From the NCBI RefSeq assembly GCF_002270355.1, contig NZ_NJFZ01000003.1:377511-441510 (forward strand): 64,000 bases of DNA. The letters run 5' to 3'. Each line of letters starts with the position of its first letter. The stretch's first letter is position 1. The notes under the pieces were generated by a model that saw only the letters and a list, made by a program, of their open reading frames with translations, did not search any database and was not told the origin of the DNA. Positions 8,640 to 17,401 of the stretch are shown piece by piece. The position numbers and the translations under genes are program-made. The stretch is from Flectobacillus sp. BAB-3569 (GTDB taxonomy: Bacteria; Bacteroidota; Bacteroidia; Cytophagales; Spirosomataceae).

Positions 8640-9800
8640 ATGAAATTTGACTTTTTGCTCAATAAGCGCAACATCTTGTTTATTTGGATTGCCGTGGCAG
8701 TAGCAATGGCCATGAAGCAATACTTTACGGGCGATAATCCGCATGCGCATATCAACAACTTCATTATTTTCAGAACGAGCTTCTGGCACTTGATTCATCA
8801 GGAGCACTTGTACGCTTATCATCCTGACGAATATGTAGATTTGTTTTTGTACGGACCACCTTTTGCGGTTATGATAGCGCCTTTAGCCCTATTGCCTACT
8901 TTAGCAGGAGTAATTTTGTGGAATGTTGCTAATGCGGTAGCATTACTTTTTGCTATTTATGAATTACCTTCTTTTGACGAAAAAACCAAGGCTATTATGT
9001 CGTGGCTTTGTCTGAATAGTTGTATTACTAGCCTTATCAATGTGCAGTATCATGGTATTGTGACCGCCTTGATTATTTTGGCATATACTTTTATCAAAAA
9101 AGAAAAAGACTTTTGGGCTGCCTTTTGTATTGTGCTGGGTACAATGACCAAACTGTATGGCGTAGTAGGTTTGGCATTTTTCTTTTTCTCCAAAAATAAA
9201 CTTAAACTTATTGCCTCAGGCTTGTTTTGGATAGCGGTGTTGTTTGTATTGCCAATGGCGTTTAGTTCGCCAACTTATATCCTTCAGACTTACCAAGAAT
9301 GGTTTGAAGTATTGGTGAAAAAGAATGCTATCAATGAGGTTTTGACGAATCCTTATCAAGATCTTTCGGTGATGGGTATGGTACGAAGATTGGCGCAAGA
9401 TGCTAGTATTTCAAATTTATGGTATATCCTACCAGCGGTTTTGGTTTTTTCGCTGTCATATATACGAATCAACTTGTTTTTCAATACCCGTTATCAATTA
9501 TTGCTTTTATGCTCAACGTTGATGTTGGTCGTTTTGGCAAGTACAGGCACCGAAGCATCTACCTTGTTGATTGGATTTGTAGGCGCAGTGATTTGGTATA
9601 TGCAAAGTGCTAAAACTTCTACCGATAAAGCGTTGTTTATTTTTGCTTTGCTGGTGACAAGTTTTGGACCTACCGACTTGATGCCCAAATATATTAGAAA
9701 TGAATTTTTAAGAAAATATGCCCTAATGGTTTTACCCATGTTACTAGTTTGGATAAAAGTTCATTGGGAAATGCTGGTGAGTAAGAAAGAGGAGTTTTGA
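8640..9800 (+). CDS. GT87/DUF2029 integral-membrane glycosyltransferase
   Basis: A 386-residue protein with about nine or ten hydrophobic segments and a short lysine-rich C-terminus. The N-terminal loop containing the YAYHPDEYVDLFLYGPPFAV segment matches the DUF2029/GT87 family. Known relatives are polyprenyl-phosphate-mannose-dependent transferases acting on the periplasmic side. It sits after the deacetylase with an 85-base gap and ends against the mirrored repeat array. It probably adds a sugar to a lipid-linked surface glycan; donor and acceptor are unknown. Confidence 0.78.
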   Translation: MKFDFLLNKRNILFIWIAVAVAMAMKQYFTGDNPHAHINNFIIFRTSFWHLIHQEHLYAYHPDEYVDLFLYGPPFAVMIAPLALLPTLAGVILWNVANAVALLFAIYELPSFDEKTKAIMSWLCLNSCITSLINVQYHGIVTALIILAYTFIKKEKDFWAAFCIVLGTMTKLYGVVGLAFFFFSKNKLKLIASGLFWIAVLFVLPMAFSSPTYILQTYQEWFEVLVKKNAINEVLTNPYQDLSVMGMVRRLAQDASISNLWYILPAVLVFSLSYIRINLFFNTRYQLLLLCSTLMLVVLASTGTEASTLLIGFVGAVIWYMQSAKTSTDKALFIFALLVTSFGPTDLMPKYIRNEFLRKYALMVLPMLLVWIKVHWEMLVSKKEEF

Positions 9801-10398
9801 GTGCTGAGTTAGGAATGTTGAGTTTTGAGTGAAGGGACAAAGGAGCAAAGAGTACTGAGTGAAGGCACAAAGTGGCAAAGGCACATAGGCACAAAGTGAT
9901 TTGAGTTTTGAGTTGGGAATGCAGAGTTTTGAGTTAAGGGACAAAGGCATTTAGGCACAAAGGCACAAAGTGATTTGAGTTTTGAGTTAGGAGTGCAGAG
10001 TTTTGAGTTTAAGGGACAAAGGAGCAAAGGCACAAAGTGAATTATTATCTAGTTCGAGACTTAGTCTCGGACTATGTTTTGTTACAGTTTGTAAACTGTT
10101 TTAAAAAATGAGTCCAAGACTAAGTCTTGAACTAGAGCGTGTAGAGTTTTGACTGACATATTCCAACTCAAAACTCTACACTCCTCACACAGCACTAAAA
10201 TCAACTTTGTGCCTATGTGCCTTTGCCACTTTGTGCCTTCACTTAAAACTCTACACTCCTCACACAGCACTAAAATCAACTTTGTGCCTCTGTGCCTTTG
10301 TCGCTCTGTGCCTTCACTTAAAACTCTATACTCCTCACACAGCACTAAAACGACTTTGTGCCTATGTGCCTTTGCTCCTTTGTGCCTTCACTTAACAT
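9801..10398. repeat. Mirrored repeat array between convergent genes
   Basis: The left half (9801-10040) has two to three units of about 75-80 bases: GAGTTTTGAGTT words, then AGGGACAAAGG, then GGCACAAAGG. The right half (about 10146-10396) has three units of about 77 bases in reverse complement (TTTGTGCCTATGTGCCTTTG, then CTTAAAACTCTACACTCCTC). A REP-like palindrome occupies the centre. Transcripts from either flanking gene could fold the arms together. There are no unique spacers, so this is not CRISPR. Short open frames inside only reflect the repeat. Confidence 0.75.
10050..10134. repeat. REP-like palindromic element
   Basis: The 25-base end TAGTTCGAGACTTAGTCTCG (10050-10069 and onward to 10074) recurs inverted at 10110-10134 with four mismatches. 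Each arm contains its own palindrome GAGACTTAGTCTC or AAGACTAAGTCTT. Between them is a small hairpin, ACAGTTTGTAAACTGT, at 10084-10099. The form resembles REP/BIME sequences mobilised by RAYT transposases or a tiny MITE; that link is inference. Confidence 0.6.
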
Positions 10399-11208
10399 CT
10401 ATTCTGCAAAAGCAATAATATCGAAGTGTTTCCAATCTAGCATATTTTGTTTTTGAGGAATAGGCGTAATGGCTGCATCTTCTTCAAAATCATCCATTTT
10501 GTTGATTTTATAGCCTTTTTGACTAATATAATCAAACAAATCGTGGCGGTCTTGCTCTGATAAATCTTTGAAACATTCAAAAATCAATGTGGGCTTGTAC
10601 TGGTCAAGAAGCTTACTGATTGATTTCAAGATTTGAATATCATACCCTTCTGCATCTACTTTAATTAAGGAGATTTTACTCACTTCTGGATATTGTGTGT
10701 GAATAAAGTTTTGAAGGTTGACGCCTTTTACTTTTTCTCCTAAACCAAATTTTCCATTTTTTCCACTGATTCCACCATTGTTGAAGCTGGCCTCAGAAGA
10801 AGCATACGAATACTCGCCTTCTTCCACTGCAATAGCGTAAGGTAAAGGAATAATGTTGGAAATGTGACGATTTTGATCGGCGTTTTTCTGTAAAATTTTA
10901 AAAACGTGAGGGTTTGGGTCAAAGGCCAAAACTGTGCCTTGCGCGCCAACTGCCAAAGCCATTGGGAGAGTAGTATCGCCAATGTGTGCGCCGATGTCAA
11001 TGACAAAATCGCCAGTTTTGAGGAATTTACGATAGAAATTAACCTGACTGAGTGAGATAGTTTTCTCTTGTTCTAAAGGATTTAACCAACAAGTGAAGTT
11101 GATATTGCCGATTCCTTCGATTGAGATGACAGAGGTTGCGTCACCATAATCACTAAATTTGCGTTTGGCCACAAACTTAGTGTACTTCTTTTTTAGGTAA
11201 TTGAACAT
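10399..11208 (-). CDS. FkbM family SAM-dependent methyltransferase
   Basis: A 269-residue methyltransferase of the FkbM family, many of which O-methylate sugars in polysaccharides or lipids. The SAM-binding motif I is VIDIGAHIGDTTLPMA at about 92-107. The motif II acid is in VLAFDPNPHVF, and LIKVDAEGYDIQILK is the family's characteristic second block. It lies in the glycan locus, convergent with the GT87 gene across the repeat array and divergent from the GT4 gene. It probably caps or decorates the surface glycan. The substrate is inferred only from context. Confidence 0.85.
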   Translation of the reverse strand: MFNYLKKKYTKFVAKRKFSDYGDATSVISIEGIGNINFTCWLNPLEQEKTISLSQVNFYRKFLKTGDFVIDIGAHIGDTTLPMALAVGAQGTVLAFDPNPHVFKILQKNADQNRHISNIIPLPYAIAVEEGEYSYASSEASFNNGGISGKNGKFGLGEKVKGVNLQNFIHTQYPEVSKISLIKVDAEGYDIQILKSISKLLDQYKPTLIFECFKDLSEQDRHDLFDYISQKGYKINKMDDFEEDAAITPIPQKQNMLDWKHFDIIAFAE

Positions 11209-11275
11209 TTGTATGTGTGTTTAAAGTTGGACTATACTTGCATTAGAGGAAATATACGTTCTGTAAAAATAGCTT

Positions 11276-11283
11276 TAAATTTG
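11276..11283 (+). promoter_or_regulatory. Bacteroidota -7 box before the GT4 gene
   Basis: TAAATTTG matches TAnnTTTG and ends 33 bases before the chosen ATG at 11317. It supports that start over the longer frame that opens at 11209. The -33 element is poor. Confidence 0.4.
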
Positions 11284-11316
11284 CATAAAAAAGGGTTTAT
11301 AACATTTTTTAACAAT

Positions 11317-12300
11317 ATGCACATTTTGATTTTCCACAATGCAGTATTGCCTGCATTGGAGTACGGAGGAACCGAGCGAGTGGTTTGGTGGTTGGGCAAA
11401 GAGTTGACCCAAATGGGGCATCGTGTGTCATTTTTGGTGGCAAAAGGTTCAGAATGTCCATTTGCTGAGGTGCTGTTTTATAATCCCGAGCTTTCATTAA
11501 GTCTACAAATTCCTGATTATATCGATGTAGTACATTTGAGTATTCCACCTCCCGAAGATTTCCCGAAGCCTTATATTTATACGGTTCACGGTAATCCAAG
11601 AGCTGATGAAGTGCTCGATCACAATGCAGTATTTGTTTCAAAAAATCATGCAGAGCGTCATAATTCAACGGCTTATGTGTTGAATGGAGTCGATTTTGAA
11701 GATTATCCCAAACCTTCATTTTCACATCAAAGAGGGCATACTCATTTCTTGGCAAATGCCTCATGGCGAGTGAAAAATGTTAAAGGAGCGATTCATATTG
11801 CCAAAAAAGCAAATGAAAAGTTAGCAGTTATGGGCGGGCATCGTCTCAATTTTAAGATGGGATTTCGTTTTACTCCCGATCGCCATGTAAGATTTCATGG
11901 AATGGTAGGAGGAAGGGTAAAGTTTGATTTATTACATCGTTCCAAAGCTTTACTATTCCCTGTGTTATGGCATGAGCCATTTGGATTGGCGATTGTCGAA
12001 AGTCTTTATATGGGTTGTAGTGTTTTGGGAACGCCCTACGGTTCGCTACCCGAAATTGTAACACCAGAAGTTGGATTTTTATCTATTTCGGAAAATGAGT
12101 TGGCTGAGAAGCTGAAAAATATAGCACAGTTTGACCCAAAAATTTGCCATGAATATGCCAGAGATACTTTCACTTCTCGACAAATGGCATTGGGATATTT
12201 GCAGTATTTTGAAATGGTTTTATCAGGAAAAAAAATCAACTCGGTTGCACCAAAAGCCCTGTTTGATTATCCTAAATTTTTACCTTACGAAGTAAATTAA
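11317..12300 (+). CDS. Glycosyltransferase family 4 (GT-B)
   Basis: A 327-residue retaining glycosyltransferase with two Rossmann-like domains. The N-terminus (MHILIFHNAVLPALEYGGTE) is the acceptor-side domain with a GGTERVV motif. The C-terminal part has the nucleotide-sugar segment EPFGLAIVE (the E-x7-E motif) followed by GTPYGSLPEIV. The open frame extends 36 codons upstream, but that extension lacks family similarity and contains a -7 box, so I use ATG 11317. It is divergent from the FkbM gene. It likely transfers a hexose to the glycan built by this locus. Confidence 0.85.
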   Translation: MHILIFHNAVLPALEYGGTERVVWWLGKELTQMGHRVSFLVAKGSECPFAEVLFYNPELSLSLQIPDYIDVVHLSIPPPEDFPKPYIYTVHGNPRADEVLDHNAVFVSKNHAERHNSTAYVLNGVDFEDYPKPSFSHQRGHTHFLANASWRVKNVKGAIHIAKKANEKLAVMGGHRLNFKMGFRFTPDRHVRFHGMVGGRVKFDLLHRSKALLFPVLWHEPFGLAIVESLYMGCSVLGTPYGSLPEIVTPEVGFLSISENELAEKLKNIAQFDPKICHEYARDTFTSRQMALGYLQYFEMVLSGKKINSVAPKALFDYPKFLPYEVN

Positions 12301-12309
12301 AGAGGGCGT

Positions 12310-12499
12310 AATCTAAGTAATTGAGCAGAATAATATTTAAGTTATGTGTTTAGGCACAAGGCAACAGGCACAAGGCACAGAGTGTTAAAATGTTTTTATT
12401 AATCACAGCTATGCTTTTTTCCAAAGCCCACCGCCGAAAGCTGATACCTGAATGCCTTAGGCACAAAAATTAAATTTTATTTTGCCCACTAACTTAGGG
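12310..12499. mobile_element. MITE-like element, copy A
   Basis: The termini are imperfect inverted repeats of about 30 bases: AGTAATTGAGCAGAATAAT at the left, and ATTTTATTTTGCCCACTAAC at the right. Inside are GGCACAAGGCAACAGGCAC and AAAGCTGATACCTGAATGCC, shared with copies C, E and G. No coding capacity. Confidence 0.6.
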
Positions 12500-12533
12500 T
12501 GCACTCTCTTTAGAATTTTATGATGTTTATGGT

Positions 12534-13406
12534 TTACAACACTCTATAATTTTTATACTCTCCGATTCTCCAACCTGTCGTTTTTTCAATCCACATTTTC
12601 ACGGAGTTTTTAAAATTGAGTTTCTTTTCTTTGATGTCAAAATCAAAAAGCCAGTTCATACGCTCTACCCGTGCCTGCATGACTTGTGGATGAGAACCGT
12701 CGAAGTGTGTTAATGAATCAATTTCGGAATAGTCAAAATCCTCTAATTCTTGTGAAATCTTTTCTACTTTTTGTTCGCTATGCCAAAAGCGACTAGAGCT
12801 TTTAATCTTTTCTTTTTGGATTTCGGGAGGTTTTACCCAACCATAATGATAGATAAAGGCATCTATGAGTTTGACTTTGAGCTTTTGGTTATCTTTTGTT
12901 CTAAAGCCTTGTGCATCACGGTAAGACAAGACATTGCCTGTATTGCGCACTACTCGAATTTCGCGACGATACCAGCGATGTGCATCGGCTACATAGTTGT
13001 AAGAGCCATAAAAATGCAAGTATTTGAATAGTAGTCCTTCCACTTCAGGTTTATGAAGGTTATCTTCCATGGCTTTTTTAATGACAGGGAGGTACTTTTC
13101 ATGTACCACTTCATCGCCTTGGATATAAAAACACCAGTCAGCATCGGGCGAAATAGCATCCAGCGCTTTATCGGTTTCGACTGCTAGCACACGCCCACCT
13201 TCACGTAAAGAATCATCCCAAATCGTTTCAATGATTTTGATTTTGGGCGAATCTATACTTTGTATTAATTCTAATGTACTATCCTCCGAATTTCCTACGG
13301 CAACTACCAACTCATCACATATTGGCAATATCGAAGTAATAGCTTCGATGATGGGATAGTCGTATTTGATAGCATTTCGGACAAAAGTAAATCCTGCAAT
13401 CTTCAT
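12534..13406 (-). CDS. Glycosyltransferase family 2
   Basis: A 290-residue GT-A type protein beginning KIAGFTFVRNAIKYDYPIIE. The donor-site acid lies in VVAVGNSEDSTLELI, and FYIQGDEVVHE stands where other families have the DXD motif. A basic C-terminus follows. It resembles glycosyltransferases encoded with O-antigen or capsule genes in Bacteroidota. It is on the minus strand with the ABC exporter behind it at 13701-15536, separated by 294 bases, so it may have its own promoter. Substrate unknown. Confidence 0.8.
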   Translation of the reverse strand: MKIAGFTFVRNAIKYDYPIIEAITSILPICDELVVAVGNSEDSTLELIQSIDSPKIKIIETIWDDSLREGGRVLAVETDKALDAISPDADWCFYIQGDEVVHEKYLPVIKKAMEDNLHKPEVEGLLFKYLHFYGSYNYVADAHRWYRREIRVVRNTGNVLSYRDAQGFRTKDNQKLKVKLIDAFIYHYGWVKPPEIQKEKIKSSSRFWHSEQKVEKISQELEDFDYSEIDSLTHFDGSHPQVMQARVERMNWLFDFDIKEKKLNFKNSVKMWIEKTTGWRIGEYKNYRVL

Positions 13407-13582
13407 TTTTTTGATAGCTTAAATATTGTAGTGGAACCCAATTGAGTGATTGAGTGATTGAGTGATTTGGCGAATGAGTGATTTTTAACAAGATTTATAC
13501 TTCCAAAATCCAACATTCGGTATTAGGATTGTACGAAAGTTTTTATTGTGTTAAAATGAGTTTTTATTCATTGTTTTTTTGA

Positions 13583-13617
13583 GGTGTAGCGGCAACCGCA
13601 AGGGTTGCCGCTACACC
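13583..13617. repeat. Perfect 15-bp GC-rich hairpin
   Basis: GGTGTAGCGGCAACC, loop GCAAG, GGTTGCCGCTACACC. It is strikingly GC-rich against its AT-rich surroundings and lacks a T tract on either strand. It lies between the GT2 and ABC transporter genes. It could be a REP-type element or an mRNA-stabilising stem. The rest of 13407-13700 holds short GAGTGATT and CCAACATTCGG-type repeats. Confidence 0.6.
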
Positions 13618-13700
13618 AATTCTATTTTAATGATAAAGCTCAATCTTTGTACAACACTAATTCAATATCCGAAATCAAAAATCCCCAATCTAAAATCCTG

Positions 13701-15536
13701 TTAGCTTTGCAAGCTGCTTAGTTTGGCGTAATAGCCATTTGGAATTTGCACAAGTTCTTCGTGTGTTCCTTCTTCTACGATTTGTCCTTTGCTAATAACA
13801 ATGATTTTATCCGCATTTTGGATGGTACTCAAACGGTGAGCAATGACCAAGGTGGTACGGTTTTTCATCAAATTTGTCAACGCTTCTTGTACCAATTTTT
13901 CTGATTCGGTATCTAAGGCGGAAGTGGCTTCGTCCAAAATCAAAATTGGAGGGTTTTTCAGTACCGCTCTTGCAATACTCAAACGTTGGCGTTGTCCACC
14001 CGACAAACGACTTCCTCGGTCACCAATAACGGTTTGATAACCTTCTGGAGACTGAGAAATAAACTGATGAGCATTCGCAATTTTGGCAGCTTCGATGATT
14101 TGTGCTTCCGTAGCGTTGGCACCAAATACGATATTGTTTTCGATCGTATCGTTAAACAAAATAGATTCTTGTGTCACAATCCCCATTTGACGATGTAGCG
14201 ATTCAGCCGAAATCGCTTTTAGGTCGATACCATCGAGGAGAATTTCGCCACCTGTAGGGTCATAAAAACGAGGAACTAAATCGGCTAGGGTAGATTTCCC
14301 ACCGCCCGACTCACCAACTAGTGCAACGGTTTGACCTTTTGGAATAGTAAATGAAATATTTTTTAACACATCATTTTCACCATTATAGCTAAATGACACA
14401 TTTTTAAATTCAATTCCTTTTTCGAAGCTTGGTAAATTAATGGCATTCGGCTGGTCTTGAATTGCAGACTCCGTTTCCATCAAAGCAATAATGCGCTCAG
14501 CCGAAGCAACGCCTCTTTGAACACCACTAAAGGCATCAGCGATTACTTTGGCAGGTCTTTGTACTTGTGAAAACAAAGCCAAATAACTAATAAATTCAGA
14601 CGCTGTAAAGCCACCTTCTTTGTTGATTACCAGTGAGCCACCGTATAACAAAATCCCAGCAATTACCATTACACCCAAAGTCTCAGAAGTAGGAGAGGTC
14701 ATTTCTTGACGATAAACCATTCTCTGAACCGACTGTTTGTATTTGGTATTCAGGGTATCAAATTGCTTGATAATAGTACCTTCAGCATTAAAGGCTTTTA
14801 CCACACGCATACCGCCCAATACTTCATCAATCGTACTGATAATCGTACTTAAATTTTCCTGAACCTCTAAAGCTTTTTTACGTAAGCGACGAGTAATCCC
14901 TGCAATAGCTCCACCAGAAATAGGTAATATCAGGATAGAGAAAAAGGTCAACTTGGCAGAAAGTGTAAACAAGAATACAAAATATACCACCAAGGCAAAT
15001 ACCTCTTTTAATGAAGCGGTAAAGGCACGAGCAATAGAGTTTTCGATTTCTTGAATATCGGTTGTCAGGTGCGACATCAAATTACCTTTGCGCTCATTGT
15101 TGAAAAAACCCAAATGCAAACTAACCGTTTTCTGAAAAACGGCATGTCTCAAACTCGCAATCGTTTCGGATTCAACAGTTTTAAGGATTCTTTGAGAAAG
15201 GTAACGGAATACGTTTGAAAGAAAAACGGATACCACAATGATAGCACAGGCAAACTGGAGCGCACCCATACGACCATATACATCCAACATATTGTACAAA
15301 TAGTAGTTGAAAGTATCAGAGAAAAACTCTTTACTCAAGCTAAAATCAGGAAGTTGCGTAACTCTTTTTTCTGCTTCTCCGCTTTCGACCTGATTAAACA
15401 AAACCTTCAATAAAGGCGAAAGTAGGGCAAAGTTGAGTACTCCAAATATGCTGGCTAATAAAGATAGTATGAAATAGGGGGCAATATACTTTTTGAGTGA
15501 AGTGGTATATTGTAAAATACTTAAATATGTTTTCAA
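13701..15536 (-). CDS. ABC transporter, fused permease-ATPase (MsbA-like)
   Basis: A 611-residue half-transporter expected to dimerise in the inner membrane and export a lipid, lipid-linked glycan or other hydrophobic substrate. About six hydrophobic helices occupy residues 1-330. The nucleotide-binding domain has Walker A GESGGGKST, signature LSGGQRQRLSIARAVL, Walker B ILILDEATSALD and H-loop AHRLST. Length and layout match MsbA and related exporters. Its place beside glycosyltransferases suggests flipping of a lipid-linked glycan or lipid A-core, but MsbA-like proteins are diverse and this is inference. Confidence 0.9.
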   Translation of the reverse strand: MKTYLSILQYTTSLKKYIAPYFILSLLASIFGVLNFALLSPLLKVLFNQVESGEAEKRVTQLPDFSLSKEFFSDTFNYYLYNMLDVYGRMGALQFACAIIVVSVFLSNVFRYLSQRILKTVESETIASLRHAVFQKTVSLHLGFFNNERKGNLMSHLTTDIQEIENSIARAFTASLKEVFALVVYFVFLFTLSAKLTFFSILILPISGGAIAGITRRLRKKALEVQENLSTIISTIDEVLGGMRVVKAFNAEGTIIKQFDTLNTKYKQSVQRMVYRQEMTSPTSETLGVMVIAGILLYGGSLVINKEGGFTASEFISYLALFSQVQRPAKVIADAFSGVQRGVASAERIIALMETESAIQDQPNAINLPSFEKGIEFKNVSFSYNGENDVLKNISFTIPKGQTVALVGESGGGKSTLADLVPRFYDPTGGEILLDGIDLKAISAESLHRQMGIVTQESILFNDTIENNIVFGANATEAQIIEAAKIANAHQFISQSPEGYQTVIGDRGSRLSGGQRQRLSIARAVLKNPPILILDEATSALDTESEKLVQEALTNLMKNRTTLVIAHRLSTIQNADKIIVISKGQIVEEGTHEELVQIPNGYYAKLSSLQS

Positions 15537-15703
15537 TGAATGATGATTTTGAGTTTGTTTTGAGTTATGAATGGTTTTTAGTTACCCATTGAGATATTAT
15601 ACAAAAGTCGTGTTACAGAAAATCTTACCAATTTAAAGGAGATATGATTACGCGTACGCCCACTGTAAATGTTATCAAATCGAAACTATTAACGACAGGA
15701 CTG

Positions 15704-16228
15704 TTAGACAATCCAAGGAAAAAGATTTTGTTGTCTTGCAGAATCATAATCAAGAACTAGAATCCCTGCTATATTAAAAATAGCTTTATAAGCCATAAGT
15801 TCTGCCCTAATGGCATCTTGCATAAAGCTTAAATAGCTTGATTGATTTGGTACAACTTTTACTAAATGTACAATATTTATCCTTGTTTGATGATTTGGTA
15901 ACTGTGGTAAGCAAGTTTGAGTACCAACCCTATTTGAACAAGCCATACATACTGCGTGAATAGATTTTGTTACCAATTCATCAATCCACTTTGCCATTAT
16001 ATCCTGATCATGAAGGTTTTGTGGTCTATATCTTGGATTATTTGGATTGTCAAACGCTTTTAGTTCAACTAGCCAAAGGATATTATTGCTTATATCAAAC
16101 CATCCAACATCGGTTTCTTTAACTTTTTGAGACTTAATATTTATATAATTTTGACAGGTGCTAAACTGAAAATAATTATTATCAGGGAATTGAACTCTAA
16201 CACCATTTTCGTCTATCAATTGACTCAT
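15704..16228 (-). CDS. PD-(D/E)XK-like putative nuclease, partner of the adjacent ATPase
   Basis: A 174-residue protein with no family I can name. Residues 36-60 fit the restriction-endonuclease fold: a beta-strand acid (Asp40, in ETDVGWFD) followed by VELK (Glu55, Lys57), the D-x14-E-x-K spacing of PD-(D/E)XK enzymes. Two cysteines (in VCMACSN) lie in the middle. Its start overlaps the ATPase stop by four bases (ATGA), which implies translational coupling and a joint complex. I infer a nuclease effector controlled by the ATPase, as in two-gene phage-defence modules. The role is unproven. Confidence 0.6.
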   Translation of the reverse strand: MSQLIDENGVRVQFPDNNYFQFSTCQNYINIKSQKVKETDVGWFDISNNILWLVELKAFDNPNNPRYRPQNLHDQDIMAKWIDELVTKSIHAVCMACSNRVGTQTCLPQLPNHQTRINIVHLVKVVPNQSSYLSFMQDAIRAELMAYKAIFNIAGILVLDYDSARQQNLFPWIV

Positions 16229-17295
16229 AGTATCCCTAAGTTAATTTTTATATCATCATTATACATCGCTAAAGCCTCATTGATTATGCTGTTGTCAGGT
16301 AGGATACCTGATTTTAAATCTTCAAAAGTAGTATTGATAGAATTATCGGAAGACTTTTGTATATTCCAACATTTAATATCAATTTGATCTCTTTGCGCAC
16401 ATAAAGCCATTTGTTTAATAACGAAATAGCTATGAGATGCCAAAAAGATTTGAACTCCTGCTTTACTCATTGCTACGAGCATCTCAACCATTTTTCTGAT
16501 AGCATTTGGATGTAATGCAGTCTCTGGCTCATCCATAAATAATATTGTTCTGTTGCCTAGTTGACGGTTCGTGATTAGAGTCGTTAAAATTCCTATTTTT
16601 TTTATCCCCTCAGCCGTTAATTGCATCGAAAATTGCTGATTCCCTTTTTTGAATAAAAAAGGTTGCTCTGGTATCCTAGTTTGCTCTATTCTACCTTCAA
16701 AGAGTTCTTCTAAATGTTTATTTACATTACTAAGCTCAGATGCAACTTTGCCCTTCGAACTTTCAAGTCTTAATGCTTTTATAAGATCCAAATAGGTATC
16801 ATCGAAACCCATACCATAAAAATTATCCCTCATACTGCTAATATCGTTAAAGGCAGTAAGTACTTCCTTTGCAGGGATAAATAAAGCATTGATAGATTGT
16901 TCAGGAATACTTTCAACTAGGTCAGTACAGGTAGAAATAGTCTCATCAGTTTTTTCTCCAAATGAAAAATAAATGGATTGCTGATAATTTTTGGATTCGA
17001 TAGCTATATCAACTTCTAGCTTTTCTTTAGAGCTTTTTTTTACAAGTTCCCCAAGCCCTTTTCTTGGGAAGAAGGTAGATTTTAGTTTTTCGGCTAATTC
17101 TTTTTTATAGAGAACGTCGCCAGATTTTCTTTTGAGGCTATAAACCTCTAATGATTTTACAATTGTATAAAGTAGCTTTAATATACCAGTCTTACCTGTG
17201 TCATTTTGCCCAATTATCAAATTTATCTGAGGTATATCTTGAAGAAATAGCTCAGAATGTGCCATGAAGTTTTTAACTTTTATTTCCTTAATCAT
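16225..17295 (-). CDS. AAA15/AAA21-type ATPase of a two-gene module
   Basis: A 356-residue ATPase of the OLD/RecF-like ABC class. Walker A is GQNDTGKTG (about 30-38) after the RecF-like opening IKEIKVKNFMAHSEL. A signature-like region is QLTAEGIKKIGIL. Walker B is TILFMDEPETALHP and the switch histidine lies in LASHSYFVIK. There is no Toprim domain, unlike OLD or Gabija GajA. Such ATPases sense phage proteins or DNA ends in Septu and PARIS systems and release a nuclease or toxin partner. The coupled downstream gene with a nuclease-like motif fits that plan. A palindromic operator candidate lies just upstream. Confidence 0.8.
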   Translation of the reverse strand: MIKEIKVKNFMAHSELFLQDIPQINLIIGQNDTGKTGILKLLYTIVKSLEVYSLKRKSGDVLYKKELAEKLKSTFFPRKGLGELVKKSSKEKLEVDIAIESKNYQQSIYFSFGEKTDETISTCTDLVESIPEQSINALFIPAKEVLTAFNDISSMRDNFYGMGFDDTYLDLIKALRLESSKGKVASELSNVNKHLEELFEGRIEQTRIPEQPFLFKKGNQQFSMQLTAEGIKKIGILTTLITNRQLGNRTILFMDEPETALHPNAIRKMVEMLVAMSKAGVQIFLASHSYFVIKQMALCAQRDQIDIKCWNIQKSSDNSINTTFEDLKSGILPDNSIINEALAMYNDDIKINLGIL

Positions 17296-17311
17296 ACTAG
17301 AATAATATTAC

Positions 17312-17324
17312 ATGATGACATCAT
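17312..17324 (-). promoter_or_regulatory. Palindromic operator candidate
   Basis: ATGATG-A-CATCAT is a perfect 13-base dyad centred about 23 bases before the ATPase ATG. It may bind a repressor or autoregulator of the ATPase/nuclease pair. No regulator gene is visible nearby. Confidence 0.35.
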
Positions 17325-17401
17325 AAATGATTGATAATGTATGCTTTTTCTTACAAACTTTATGAGACTTATATATAAACATACTCAGCTCATACCCCAA
17401 T

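Noticed and set aside
10050..10074. tRNA T-arm-like GTTCGAGAC
   Set aside because: It is part of the palindromic element, with no acceptor stem or anticodon arm. I found no tRNA or rRNA gene in the window.
9801..10398. CRISPR array
   Set aside because: Repeat units directly abut or vary along their whole length. There are no constant repeats with unique spacers and no cas genes.
10082..10418. Several 60-90 residue open frames on both strands
   Set aside because: They are translations of the repeat array (periodic Leu/Cys/Ser words) and have no start context or family.
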